64,000 nucleotides of DNA, from assembly GCF_008274785.1 (NCBI RefSeq), contig NZ_VTPU01000016.1, positions 25,536-89,535 on the forward strand, given 5' to 3'. Numbering within the stretch: position 1 is the stretch's first letter; every line of letters begins with the position of its first letter. A program made the translations under genes and the position numbers. Positions 7,800 to 16,495 of the stretch are shown in pieces. The notes under the pieces are model-generated. The model had not been told where the DNA came from and did not search any database. It saw only the letters and a program-made list of their open reading frames with translations. This DNA comes from Halomonas eurihalina. Lineage in GTDB: Bacteria > Pseudomonadota > Gammaproteobacteria > Pseudomonadales > Halomonadaceae.

Positions 7800-10754
7800 T
7801 CAGAACTGCACTTCCAGCCCTGCCATCACCGTGCGCCCTGGCGCATAGGTGCGCGAGAAGATATCCGAGTAGCCGGTGACATAGCTTTCGTCGCGCAGGT
7901 TATTGACCGTGCCACGCAGTATCACATGCTCGTTGAAGCGGTAGCTGGCGTAGAGATCCCATACTGTATAGCTGGGCCAGATCGCGGTATCGAAGCCCTC
8001 GGGCTTGCCTTCAGCGCTGTAGGTCAGGCGGGTACCGATATCCAGCTTGCGGTCGAACAACCGGGTACCCAGCACCCAGGTGGCACGATCCATGATCGAA
8101 TTGCGCGCGCTGTTCATGCCCAGAGAAGCCGCTTCACCACCAATAGCGCATTGCGTTTGATGATCGAGTTTTTCCTCGTAGGAGTCGTAGCCCTCTGCAA
8201 TGGCATCGTTATGGTAACCCGAGTAGTTGCCATCCTCGTCGGGCTGGTCTTCCTTGATCTGATGGCTGCCGAGCGGATAGGTCTTGAAACAGAAATCCTG
8301 ATCGCCGTTGAGCACATGGGTATAGGCGAGCCGCGTGTACCAGGGGCCAGCGTCGTAATCCAGCTCCAGCTCGATGCCCTGGAACTTCATCGGCGCCAGG
8401 TTATTGACGAACATGGTATTACCGAGCCCGCCAACCTGCCCTGGCAGAACATTGGCCATATTGGTGATCAGATAGTTGTCGACCCGGGTATCGTAGTAGG
8501 CCACCTTGGACAGCAAGCGGTCCTGCGGGGTCAGCAGTCCTTCGAAGGCGGTGTTGAAGCCGGCTTCCCAACTACGCGATGTCTCGGGCTCGGCATAGGG
8601 GTTGGGATACATGGAGGCAAAGGGATCGCCGGGGTGCTGCCCTTCCATCAGAGACTCGGTCAGGCCCGGTGGACGCCAGGACTTGCCCCAACCGGCGAAG
8701 AGCTCCAGCCAGTCAGTGGGCCGATAGGCGGCGGCCAGGGTCGGTAACCAGCGGTCTTGATGTTCGTCGATATCGTACTCATACATCCCCGGATTCGACT
8801 GCCACTCGGGATCGTAGAGACCACGGTTATAGATGATGTCGTAGGTGCCATCATCACGCATCTGCTGCTGAGTCGCTTCGTCGAACCTTGCGTCGAACTG
8901 CTCTTGACGGGTCACATAGGCCCACTCCGTGCCAGGCACGGCGGTATTGCCCTTGAGCCGGTAGTCGTCGTAGCGCAGCCCGGCGCTCAAGGTCCAGGTC
9001 TCGTTTTCCCAGGTCAGGTTGCCGAAGGCGCTGGCGAGATCCCGCTTGCCGTTGGGCTGCAGGGTGCTCTCCGCGCTGTCGACGGCACTTCCGTTACGGG
9101 TATCGGCGCTCTCGGAATCGCCGCGATCCTGGAAGTACTCCAAGCCGTGGTCGAAGGAGAAACCGTCGATGCCCGCCAGCGTGAAGCGGCTGGTGTTCTC
9201 CAGGAGGAATCCGTAGGTCTTGATCCGAGTATCGGTTCGCGACCCCAATCCGGCGTCACAGGCAGTGATCCAATATTCTGAACTTGGCGATTCGCAGTAG
9301 CCGTTGTCCCAGGCATAGTCGGACATATTGAGACTGCCGGCCATCACCGGCTCGCCAGCACCGGCGTTGCGATGGTTCTTGGTATCGACGAAGTAGAGCT
9401 TGGCGTGCAGATCGAACCAGGGCGAATCGGGTTGGTAATCGTAATCAAGACCGAAGGATTCCGATTCGGCCCGGGCATCGCCGTAGCGGATATAGGAGTC
9501 GTCCTCGTCGATAATCTCGCCGGTTGCGGGATTGGTGATCCGGCGGTCGGAAGTATTGTTGTAGTCGAGTTCGCTGTGCAGCCAGGTGAACTCCAGTGCC
9601 TGGTCGGCGGGTAGCCCGAGGCGGGCCTTGAACAGTTCGGAATCCTGGGTGGTATCGGTGAACTTGACCGTGCTGAGTTCCTGTTCACCTTCCAGCGGGT
9701 TGTCTTGAACACCTGCCGTCAGCCAATCGTAGCTCTGGTGGCGCTTGCCAGGGGCGTATTCGCCGAAGCTGCGCCGACTCTTGGCGGCGAGCAGCTCCAG
9801 GTTGTCGCCGAAGCGGCCGGCCATCGCCGTGCTGCCGATGAAGTGCACGCCGTTGGCATCGCCACCGACGCCGGTGGTGCCGCGCAGGCGCACGCCGACA
9901 TCGTTGCCGGGCAGGATGATGTCGTCGTAGTTGATGGTCTGGAAGTCGGCGCTGCCGGCAATGGCGGTGGCGCCATGCACCCCCGAGCTGGGCCCCTTGT
10001 CGATCTCCACGCTGCTCAACAGTTCGGAATCGACGTAGAAGTTGCCGTTGCGCTGCTGGTGGGCGTTCTCGTTGAAGTTCTGGCGCATGCCGTCGATCAT
10101 CATGTTGACGCGGCCGAAGTCCTGCATGCCACGGATATTCACCGACAGGCCGGGATCTTGGGCGCTCACTGCGCTGTACACGCCTGGCGTCTCTACCAAC
10201 ATGTCGGCGGCGTGACGTGGCGGCATGCGGTCGATTTGCTCGCGGGAGATCACGCTGACCGAGTTCGGGGTACGATAGGTCCAGTCATGACGGTTACCCA
10301 GTACTGTCAGCGTACTCAGCGACACTTGGTCGCCAACGGTGGTCACTGTCTGCGGCTCGACAAGCTCGACAGTACGCTCGTTACGATACTCAGCCGCTAA
10401 GCTGGCACCCGTCAGCAGTTCGCGAAGGGCCTGTGCGGCGGTCATTTCGCCACGAATGGCAGGCGCCCGCCCTTCGATCGCCTGACCATCCGCACGCAGC
10501 ACTGCAATGCCGGTGATCGCGGTGAACTCGCCCAAGGCGTCGAGCAAGCGCTGTTCGGGTAAATCGAAAGTGTGGACCTGTTGGGCGAGAGGCGCGTCAA
10601 TGTCTGCGCCGCCAGCTTCCTCCTGGCCCCGCGCCTTCAGAACGACGACGACCATCAACAGTAAGACGATCCATGCTCGCCCAAGCCATTTACGGGTTCG
10701 GGAGTGTCCCTCGCTCCCCTGTTCGATCCTGCGGTTGTCGTATCGCATTTGCAT
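7800..10754 (-). CDS. hasR: TonB-dependent hemophore/heme receptor HasR
   Basis: 984 residues, the large size expected for HasR. It has a long signal region with hydrophobic core IVLLLMVVVVL, an N-terminal STN signalling domain (about residues 60-115, FDLPEQRLLDALGEFTAITG), a TonB box/plug (VISREQIDRMPPRHAADMLVETPGVYSA region) and a 22-strand type barrel ending in VMAGLEVQF with terminal Phe. The STN domain implies surface signalling through the adjacent HasS/HasI pair. A Fur-like inverted repeat lies just upstream, so the gene may have its own iron-responsive promoter. The spacer to hasA contains two short hairpins (7682-7698 and 7778-7793). Confidence 0.92.
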   Translation of the reverse strand: MQMRYDNRRIEQGSEGHSRTRKWLGRAWIVLLLMVVVVLKARGQEEAGGADIDAPLAQQVHTFDLPEQRLLDALGEFTAITGIAVLRADGQAIEGRAPAIRGEMTAAQALRELLTGASLAAEYRNERTVELVEPQTVTTVGDQVSLSTLTVLGNRHDWTYRTPNSVSVISREQIDRMPPRHAADMLVETPGVYSAVSAQDPGLSVNIRGMQDFGRVNMMIDGMRQNFNENAHQQRNGNFYVDSELLSSVEIDKGPSSGVHGATAIAGSADFQTINYDDIILPGNDVGVRLRGTTGVGGDANGVHFIGSTAMAGRFGDNLELLAAKSRRSFGEYAPGKRHQSYDWLTAGVQDNPLEGEQELSTVKFTDTTQDSELFKARLGLPADQALEFTWLHSELDYNNTSDRRITNPATGEIIDEDDSYIRYGDARAESESFGLDYDYQPDSPWFDLHAKLYFVDTKNHRNAGAGEPVMAGSLNMSDYAWDNGYCESPSSEYWITACDAGLGSRTDTRIKTYGFLLENTSRFTLAGIDGFSFDHGLEYFQDRGDSESADTRNGSAVDSAESTLQPNGKRDLASAFGNLTWENETWTLSAGLRYDDYRLKGNTAVPGTEWAYVTRQEQFDARFDEATQQQMRDDGTYDIIYNRGLYDPEWQSNPGMYEYDIDEHQDRWLPTLAAAYRPTDWLELFAGWGKSWRPPGLTESLMEGQHPGDPFASMYPNPYAEPETSRSWEAGFNTAFEGLLTPQDRLLSKVAYYDTRVDNYLITNMANVLPGQVGGLGNTMFVNNLAPMKFQGIELELDYDAGPWYTRLAYTHVLNGDQDFCFKTYPLGSHQIKEDQPDEDGNYSGYHNDAIAEGYDSYEEKLDHQTQCAIGGEAASLGMNSARNSIMDRATWVLGTRLFDRKLDIGTRLTYSAEGKPEGFDTAIWPSYTVWDLYASYRFNEHVILRGTVNNLRDESYVTGYSDIFSRTYAPGRTVMAGLEVQF

Positions 10755-10769
10755 GAAGCCCCATTATTA

Positions 10770-10796
10770 TGAGAATGACTATTTTTCTCATTCTCA
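10770..10796 (-). promoter_or_regulatory. Fur-box-like inverted repeat upstream of hasR
   Basis: TGAGAAT and ATTCTCA face each other across 13 bp. The core reads as overlapping GAGAATGAGAA hexamer-type units, as in Fur sites built from several GATAAT-like repeats. It lies 16 bp upstream of the hasR start codon, overlapping where a promoter would be. Iron/Fur repression is inferred. Confidence 0.65.
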
Positions 10797-10865
10797 TAAC
10801 GTATGAGCTTCCTGCGTTCCTCATCTCGTTTTGTTCGGATTCGCGATGATCGGCCTACATGGCGC

Positions 10866-11459
10866 TCATCGTGCTGCAATGGCCAATGAATGAACGAAAT
10901 CGAAGGCATCACGCGCGCCATCGATCACCGCTTGCTGTTCGGCATGGGTAAGCGACACCGCGTCGAGGCATTGGGTGAACTGTCGCCAATGAGCCCCTCG
11001 ACCGGTTTCAGCGGCAGCCAGGTGACGCGCGCCGCATCTCTCGGACAGCCCGAGCCTGGCCGCCTCCTTGAGCAAGAAGGCGGCACCTAGATTGGAGCCC
11101 TCGTTGACATACAGCCAACCTAGCGAGCTCGCCAGTGGCAGGGATGAAGGAAGGTCGCCATGTCGGTTAAGCGCTGCCATATCGATATTCATGTCCTGGC
11201 AGTCGCGACTGACCGCAGCATAACGGCTACGTTGCGGCAGATCGGGAATCCATGCCACGAGCGCTGCCTTTTCATAGAGGGGAGAGGTATAGCGCTGAAA
11301 CAGATACTGCACCTTCAGAAATTCGACGTAGCCAGCGCGAGTCGCAAAGGGCTGCAAGTCTCTGATGGCCTGATCGACTCTTTCATGTTGATCCTGGGTC
11401 GCCTGCTTCAGTCGTTTGCTCAGCGACAGCCCGGACGACATCTGCGTCATATCGTTCAT
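10866..11459 (-). CDS. hemO: Biliverdin-producing heme oxygenase
   Basis: 197 residues, single-domain bacterial heme oxygenase. The N-terminal helix LSKRLKQATQDQHERVD carries the probable proximal heme ligand His25. The distal-helix glycine motif appears as LGWLYVNEGSNLGAAFL, followed by the Phe/Leu-rich C-terminal helices. It would open imported heme to release iron, CO and biliverdin. It has a good Shine-Dalgarno (GAGGAAAGGAA) and sits between the anti-sigma and receptor genes, an arrangement not found in the classical Serratia has operon. A 7-bp hairpin (11495-11512) lies upstream of it. Confidence 0.93.
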   Translation of the reverse strand: MNDMTQMSSGLSLSKRLKQATQDQHERVDQAIRDLQPFATRAGYVEFLKVQYLFQRYTSPLYEKAALVAWIPDLPQRSRYAAVSRDCQDMNIDMAALNRHGDLPSSLPLASSLGWLYVNEGSNLGAAFLLKEAARLGLSERCGARHLAAAETGRGAHWRQFTQCLDAVSLTHAEQQAVIDGARDAFDFVHSLAIAAR

Positions 11460-11556
11460 TTCCTTTCCTCATCCTGCATAAAGGGATCAAGGACGTCGAA
11501 AAGATTCGACGCTCCCGGAAAGGAGAACGTGTCAGCAGGTGAAATCCCGTAAACCG

Positions 11557-12561
11557 TCAGGCCTCATCACGGTCAGCGGGAGGGGACAGCCAAATGATGG
11601 CACCGGGAATACGCGTCACCTGGACCCCCAGGCTGGTCTTCAATGCCGACAGGATCGCATCAGGATCGTCGATCGGGAAACTGCCCGACAAGCGTACGTC
11701 GGCAGTTCGCTCTCCTGCGCTGATCACTCGTCCTGATAGCATTCGCTCCAGTTGTACAGCCACTTCCGCCAACGAGGCTCGATCGAAAATCAATCTGCCA
11801 TGATGCCAGGCGAGTTGCGCCGAAGCGTCCAACCCCTGTGGCGTTCCCAGCACACCGTCAGTCGCCACGACCTGTTGATCGGCTCCCAGGACAGTGCCCT
11901 GAACGGGGCCGTCGTTCCCCTCCACGGCGACCCTGACCTGACCTTCCTCCACCGTCACCGCGACAGCATCGCGCCCTCGTTCCACGGCGAAGCGCGTCCC
12001 CATGACGCGGGCATGTACCATGCCGGTAACGACGCTAAACGCACGCTGTCCATCGGCCATGACGTCCACCCACAGTCGCCCCCGCCGCAATGTGAGCTCT
12101 CGTGACTCCTTTGATATGGCGACGTCCACCGCACTATCGGCTCCCACGAACAGCCGTGACCCATCGGCCAACGTAACCTCCCGGGTCTCGCCTGGACGCG
12201 TGGCGATATCGGCCGACAGTCGGTCGATCAACCCGGGATCTCGCCATACGCCTGCCACCACGAGCATCGTCATCAATACGCAAGCGGCCGCTGCCCATGC
12301 CGCTCTGCGTACCGGACGCGAACGCCGGGACGAGCGAGCACTTCGCCGCGCGGCCATCAGTCGAGCGGGAGCTTCGATCTCCTGCCAAAGCCATTCGGCA
12401 TCGCGATAGGCACGAGCATGACGCGAGTCCCGATCCAGCCAAGCCTGAAAAGCGCGCCGGTCCTCTTCGCTGGCACCATCATCCTTGAGGTGCAGATACC
12501 ACTCCATCGCCTCATCGGCGGCCGCCTCGTCGGGCGCTTGGTCATTTGCTGAGGGAGTCAA
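11557..12561 (-). CDS. hasS: FecR-family anti-sigma/transmembrane signal transducer (HasS-like)
   Basis: 334 residues in four parts: a cytoplasmic DUF4880 sigma-binding domain (DEAMEWYLHLKDDGASEEDRRAFQAWL), one transmembrane helix near residues 88-105 (AWAAAACVLMTMLVVAGVW), a periplasmic FecR domain (TRPGETREVTLADGSRLFVGADSAVDV) and a C-terminal STN-like domain (SLAEVAVQLERMLSGRVI). It should hold the ECF sigma factor and release or activate it when HasR is loaded. It lies between the sigma gene and hemO. Confidence 0.9.
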   Translation of the reverse strand: MTPSANDQAPDEAAADEAMEWYLHLKDDGASEEDRRAFQAWLDRDSRHARAYRDAEWLWQEIEAPARLMAARRSARSSRRSRPVRRAAWAAAACVLMTMLVVAGVWRDPGLIDRLSADIATRPGETREVTLADGSRLFVGADSAVDVAISKESRELTLRRGRLWVDVMADGQRAFSVVTGMVHARVMGTRFAVERGRDAVAVTVEEGQVRVAVEGNDGPVQGTVLGADQQVVATDGVLGTPQGLDASAQLAWHHGRLIFDRASLAEVAVQLERMLSGRVISAGERTADVRLSGSFPIDDPDAILSALKTSLGVQVTRIPGAIIWLSPPADRDEA

Positions 12562-12636
12562 CCCAAAGCCTCCTCACGGTCTGCCCAGCTACGTTATCTC
12601 GCTTATTCAATACAACGCCGTACCACGACACTGTCC

Positions 12637-13140
12637 TCAACTCATATCCTGGCGCCGTTGCCATTCCCGGCAGATACGCATGGCCGACATCATATCTTTT
12701 TCCACGGTACTGACCGAGACACCCAGGGTCTTGGCAATGGCCGCATAGGTTTCACCATCCACCCGATTGAGCAAAAATACACGTTGTGCCCTGGACGGCA
12801 ATGTCTCCAGCGCTTGAACCAGGCTCTCCCAGCGCTCCACTGTCTCGGCGACGGTTTCAGGATCGGGCGACGTATCGTCCATCTCGCTGTTCTGCCCACC
12901 CTGCTGATAGCGTTGCCTCACCCGCTGCGCGCGCAAATAATCGAACGCCAGATTCTGAGCGGTGCGATAGAGCAATCCCCGAGTATCGTCACCCTGCGGA
13001 CGTCGCCATAACTTCAGGAAGGTCTCCTGAGCGAGATCCTCGGCAAGCGCATCGTTGTGTACGATGCGCTTGATCCGGTTGACCAACCGAGAGCGTTCGC
13101 TCAGGAACATCTTCAGCAGGGAGTGCGGTGGATTAGCCAT
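12637..13140 (-). CDS. hasI: ECF sigma factor, FecI/HasI type
   Basis: 167 residues. Region 2 is present (ALAEDLAQETFLKLWRRP and LLYRTAQNLAFDYLRAQRVRQ) and region 4 is a helix-turn-helix (TLPSRAQRVFLLNRVDGETYAAIAKTLGVSVSTVEKDM split over residues 112-150). It is the first gene of the heme locus, followed at 75 bp by the matching anti-sigma. An iron-responsive promoter lies upstream. It should direct transcription of the has genes when heme is available and iron is low. Confidence 0.92.
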   Translation of the reverse strand: MANPPHSLLKMFLSERSRLVNRIKRIVHNDALAEDLAQETFLKLWRRPQGDDTRGLLYRTAQNLAFDYLRAQRVRQRYQQGGQNSEMDDTSPDPETVAETVERWESLVQALETLPSRAQRVFLLNRVDGETYAAIAKTLGVSVSTVEKDMMSAMRICREWQRRQDMS

Positions 13141-13182
13141 AGAACAGGGAGGATCGCTTTTTGCTAGCGGTATCAGGGCTAC

Positions 13183-13211
13183 ATAATCTTACAAATGATA
13201 TTAATTATCAA
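13183..13211 (-). promoter_or_regulatory. Iron-regulated promoter of hasI (Fur box over a sigma70 promoter)
   Basis: On the minus strand TTGATA (13206-13211) and GATTAT (13183-13188) are 17 bp apart, a plausible -35/-10 pair. Overlapping it, TGATAATTAATATCA (13196-13210) matches the 7-1-7 Fur consensus TGATAAT-N-ATTATCA with one mismatch. This is the best Fur site in the window and would repress the regulator when iron is plentiful. Confidence 0.75.
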
Positions 13212-13288
13212 TGACATTTGATATATCATCGCATGCCCTGGCTATATCGTCCCGCATGCCAAGGTCTGCCGTCATGGCCAATCCCCGA

Positions 13289-13318
13289 GGCCCGGCGTCA
13301 TCCTCACAGCGCCGGGCC
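13289..13318. terminator. Possible stem-loop terminator after the VOC gene
   Basis: A perfect 9-bp inverted repeat, GGCCCGGCG / CGCCGGGCC, with a 12-base loop lies just downstream of the minus-strand VOC gene and upstream of the hasI promoter. There is no T-tract, so it may be a Rho-dependent end or only a barrier to read-through into the heme locus. Confidence 0.35.
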
Positions 13319-13329
13319 GAAACATGCCC

Positions 13330-13806
13330 TCACCCGCCATCCGCGGCGCGTTCCAGGTCGGCGATGATGAGTTTTTCCATTTGCATCATCGCCTCCATGG
13401 CCCGCCGGGCACGCTCGGGATCGGGGTCGTTCAACAGCTCGTGCATCCGGGTGGGCACCACTTGCCAGTGGAGCCCCCAGCGGTCCTGAAGCCAGCCACA
13501 CTGAATCTTGCGACCGCCCTCGCTCAGGGATTCCCAGTAGCGATCTACCTCGGCCTGGTCGGCACAGTCGATATGCAGCGACACCGCCTGGGTGAAGGGC
13601 ACATCAGGGCCACCGTTCAGGCCCGCGTAACGCGCGCCGTCCAGGGTGAATTCAACGAGCAGGACCTCACCGACCGACACGCTCGGCGTATCGGTCGGCG
13701 CCCGTACCACCCGCTCGATGCGGGAATCGGGAAACACGGAAACGTAGAAGCTGGCTGCCTCTTCCGCCTGGCCATCGAACCACAGGAAGGGAGTGATCCG
13801 GTGCAT
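13330..13806 (-). CDS. VOC-superfamily protein (PhnB/3-demethylubiquinone methyltransferase-like)
   Basis: 158 residues with the PhnB-type beta-alpha-beta-beta-beta repeat: MHRITPFLWFDGQAEEAASFY at the start, a central FTLDGARYAGLNGGP strand, and QDRWGLHWQVVP near the end. Despite the frequent annotation as a methyltransferase there is no SAM-binding motif; enzymatic role and metal are unknown. It lies 80 bp downstream of the DUF1428 gene on the same strand, and the two may be co-transcribed. Confidence 0.82.
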   Translation of the reverse strand: MHRITPFLWFDGQAEEAASFYVSVFPDSRIERVVRAPTDTPSVSVGEVLLVEFTLDGARYAGLNGGPDVPFTQAVSLHIDCADQAEVDRYWESLSEGGRKIQCGWLQDRWGLHWQVVPTRMHELLNDPDPERARRAMEAMMQMEKLIIADLERAADGG

Positions 13807-13886
13807 GAAAGTCTCCTCCCGGCAGGCAAGCCTGCCGCTTGATGGATCTGATGAGCTTGATGGAACTGATAAAACAGCAAGACCGG

Positions 13887-14240
13887 CTATTCGTCGAAGA
13901 TGACCTCGAATCCTCCATAGATTAGCCGCTTGCCATCGAAGGGCATGGGATTGACGTCAGGCTGCAGGCGCGGGTCTTCCATGATCTTGGCCATGGCCTG
14001 GTCGCGCACCTCGCGAGAAGGCCAGAGCAGCCAGGCAAAGACAACGGTTTCATCCGGCTGACGCTTCACGGCCATGGGAAAGGAGGTGACTTCGCCCTCG
14101 GGCACGTCATCGCCCCAACACTCCACCAGCTTGAGGACACCGTGCTCCTTGAACACCGCCGCGCAATCGCGGACATGCTGCAGGTATTTTTCCCGATTGG
14201 CAGTGGGAACGGCGGCCACGAATCCATCGACGTATGTCAT
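13887..14240 (-). CDS. DUF1428 family protein (YbaA-like)
   Basis: 117 residues starting MTYVDGFVAAVPTANREKY, which is the family signature, with VFAWLLWPSREVRDQAMAKI and DGKRLIYGGFEVI later on. It is a ferredoxin-like alpha/beta-barrel fold of unknown function. The start at 14240 is supported by GGGGAGC 5 nt upstream; the frame remains open further upstream without family similarity. Confidence 0.85.
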   Translation of the reverse strand: MTYVDGFVAAVPTANREKYLQHVRDCAAVFKEHGVLKLVECWGDDVPEGEVTSFPMAVKRQPDETVVFAWLLWPSREVRDQAMAKIMEDPRLQPDVNPMPFDGKRLIYGGFEVIFDE

Positions 14241-14426
14241 GTTGTGCTCCCCTGTTCGACATTGAAATGACGCGCGACGACAGACATTGCCGTCGCTGCT
14301 TTCATAGGTCGTTTCAGGAGCGAGCAAATCGACATTGCCCGGGGACCGATATATGCCCTTGGGGGTACTGTGCCACCAAAGGACCTCGGCTAGACTGACG
14401 GTTTTCGATCATCAGGCGAACGCCCC

Positions 14427-15332
14427 ATGTCATCCGCTCTCGAGCAACGCGCCCTCAAGGTATCCATCGTCATGACCCTGCTGGTTTCAAGCCTGGGGGT
14501 CACTTTCGGTTTGCTGGCAGGGTCTCGGTCGATTCTCTTCGATGGGGTCTTCTCGACCATCGACGCGGCCATGTCGACGCTGGCGCTGGTGGTCACGCGG
14601 TTGATCGCCCGGGAGGTCAGCCAGCGCTTCCAGCACGGCTACTGGCATCTGGAACCACTGGTGGCGGCACTCAACGGTGCCATCCTGCTGTTGCTGTGCT
14701 TCTATGCCTTTCTCAATGCCGTCCAGGGGCTGATGACCGGCGGCCATGACCTGGCCTTTGGCCTGGCGAGCGTCTATGCCGTGGTCGTGGCCACCGTCTG
14801 TTTCTCCATGACCGCCTATCAACGCCGTCTCAATCACCGTGTCGGTTCGGAGTTCGTGCGCATCGACATGCATAGCTGGCTGATGGCAGCCCTGATCACC
14901 AGTACCCTGCTGGCGGCCTTCGTCTTCGCCTGGATCCTCCAGCGTACGCCCTACGCTCATCTCACGCCCTACGTCGATTCGTTGCTGCTGGCGATCCTGA
15001 CGGTGGCCTTCATGCCGGTGCCCATCGGCATCGTTCGTCGGGCCATGAAGGAGGTGTTCCTGATGGCGCCAAGCGCCATCGATCGGGAGGTGCATGCCGC
15101 CATGGCACCGGTGATGCAACGCGAAGGGCTGCTCGAGTACAGCAGTCATGTGGCCAAGAGCGGTCGTGGCCACTTCATCGAGATCCACATCGTCACCACG
15201 CCCGAGTTCGCTGTCGAGCGTGGTGTGGTCGAGCTGGACGAGATCCGCGAGGCAATAGCCACTGGACTCAGCATTCCCGCCGAGCATCGCTGGTTCACGG
15301 TGTCGTTTACCGCCGATAAGCGTTGGCTCTGA
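14427..15332 (+). CDS. Cation diffusion facilitator (CDF) family transporter
   Basis: 301 residues with about six transmembrane helices in the first 210 and a cytoplasmic ferredoxin-like C-terminal domain (EGLLEYSSHVAKSGRGHFIE). The substrate sites look atypical: TM2 has an Asp-rich stretch (LFDGVFSTIDAAMSTL) and TM5 reads RIDMHSWLMAA rather than the canonical HxxxD, so zinc specificity should not be assumed. It probably exports a divalent cation by proton antiport. It is divergent from the DUF1428 gene. Confidence 0.85.
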   Translation: MSSALEQRALKVSIVMTLLVSSLGVTFGLLAGSRSILFDGVFSTIDAAMSTLALVVTRLIAREVSQRFQHGYWHLEPLVAALNGAILLLLCFYAFLNAVQGLMTGGHDLAFGLASVYAVVVATVCFSMTAYQRRLNHRVGSEFVRIDMHSWLMAALITSTLLAAFVFAWILQRTPYAHLTPYVDSLLLAILTVAFMPVPIGIVRRAMKEVFLMAPSAIDREVHAAMAPVMQREGLLEYSSHVAKSGRGHFIEIHIVTTPEFAVERGVVELDEIREAIATGLSIPAEHRWFTVSFTADKRWL

Positions 15333-15396
15333 GGAACATCGGTGCACGGCCGCATGTCGCAGGCCATGAAAGGCCATGCAATGAACGGGAGCCAGG

Positions 15397-15810
15397 ATGC
15401 CGACTTTCCATAATGATGCCACCCTGCCAACGCCCACCTTTCCCGGCAGCCATGTGGTGCTGGATGACCGCTATGTGTATCTCTCCGGCCTGACCGCGGC
15501 GGACATCCAGGGCAGCGAGGCGATACTCGGCGACGTGGGCCAGGAGACCCGCTGGATCATGCGTCGCGTCCAGCACCTGCTTGATTCAGTGGACTGCGGA
15601 CTTGCCGACATCGTGCGGGCTGACGTGCACCTCACCAGCCTCGAGAAGATCCACGAGCTGGATGCGGCCTACGCCGATTTCTTCGAATCGCCGCATTACC
15701 CTGCCCGCACCTGCACCCAGTCCCCAACCCTGTTGGACGGCGCCAATGTCGAGATCACTCTGGTGGCACGTCGTTCGGATGACGACGACCTCGCCGTCAA
15801 CCGAGGATAA
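15397..15810 (+). CDS. RidA/YjgF/UK114 family protein
   Basis: 137 residues with the RidA chorismate-mutase-like fold: YVYLSGLTAADI, then the trimer-interface segment DIVRADVHLTS, the conserved Arg in HYPARTCTQSP and the closing NVEITLVARR. RidA proteins deaminate reactive 2-aminoacrylate-type enamines; members lacking full conservation can have other roles. The last 14 bp overlap the end of the convergent LysE-family gene. Confidence 0.88.
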   Translation: MPTFHNDATLPTPTFPGSHVVLDDRYVYLSGLTAADIQGSEAILGDVGQETRWIMRRVQHLLDSVDCGLADIVRADVHLTSLEKIHELDAAYADFFESPHYPARTCTQSPTLLDGANVEITLVARRSDDDDLAVNRG

Positions 15811-16396
15811 AGAACACGCAGGCCGCGGTGAGCGCGCCCATGGTGCCGTTGAAGATCCGCCATGCGCGCGGCCCCTTGAGCCAGCGTCCGATGGCGGTGC
15901 CGAAGCCCGCCCACAGGGAGATGCAGGGCAGCCCCACCAGTTCCGCGAAGCCGGCCAGCAAGAGCGCGTTGACGACGCTATTGCCGTCTTCCGGCAGAAA
16001 GCTCGCCATCAGCGTCAGCCCCATGACCCAGGCCTTGGGATTGGCAAACTGGAAGGCCGCCGCCTGCCAGAAGCCGAAAGGTCGCCCCTCGGCATCGCCG
16101 AACTCGGGCGGCGGCGCGGTGGCGATCTTCCAGGCCAGATACAACAGATAGAGGCTGCCGATCACCCGCAGCGCCGTCTGCACCAGCGGATAGCGCTCGA
16201 AGAGGATGCCCAGTCCCAGGGCAATGGCGGCAAACAGCACGAAGCATCCACCGAGAATCCCCAGCACATGCGGCATGGTACGGCGAAAGCCATAGTTGGC
16301 GCCGGAGGCGGTCAGCATCACGTTGTTGGGGCCGGGCGTGATCGTCATCGAGACCATGAACAGGGTCACGGGCCCCAGGTAGGCCAAGGTATCCAT
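15797..16396 (-). CDS. LysE/RhtB family amino-acid exporter
   Basis: 199 residues with five to six transmembrane helices and the family signature TITPGPNNVMLTASGANYGFRR near the N-terminus (residues 17-40), then FANPKAWVMGLTLMASFLP. It would export an amino acid or related compound by proton antiport. It is divergently oriented from a MocR-type regulator 100 bp away, which probably controls it. An ATG 15 bp further upstream is also possible. Confidence 0.87.
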   Translation of the reverse strand: MDTLAYLGPVTLFMVSMTITPGPNNVMLTASGANYGFRRTMPHVLGILGGCFVLFAAIALGLGILFERYPLVQTALRVIGSLYLLYLAWKIATAPPPEFGDAEGRPFGFWQAAAFQFANPKAWVMGLTLMASFLPEDGNSVVNALLLAGFAELVGLPCISLWAGFGTAIGRWLKGPRAWRIFNGTMGALTAACVFFILG

Positions 16397-16495
16397 CTTT
16401 ATTGTACCCATACAATTTTATGAAAACGGGTTAACTTTCCTCATTTCTCTGAGCATAATGAGGACAAATTTGGCGTCAAAGGTTTTATTGTCACC

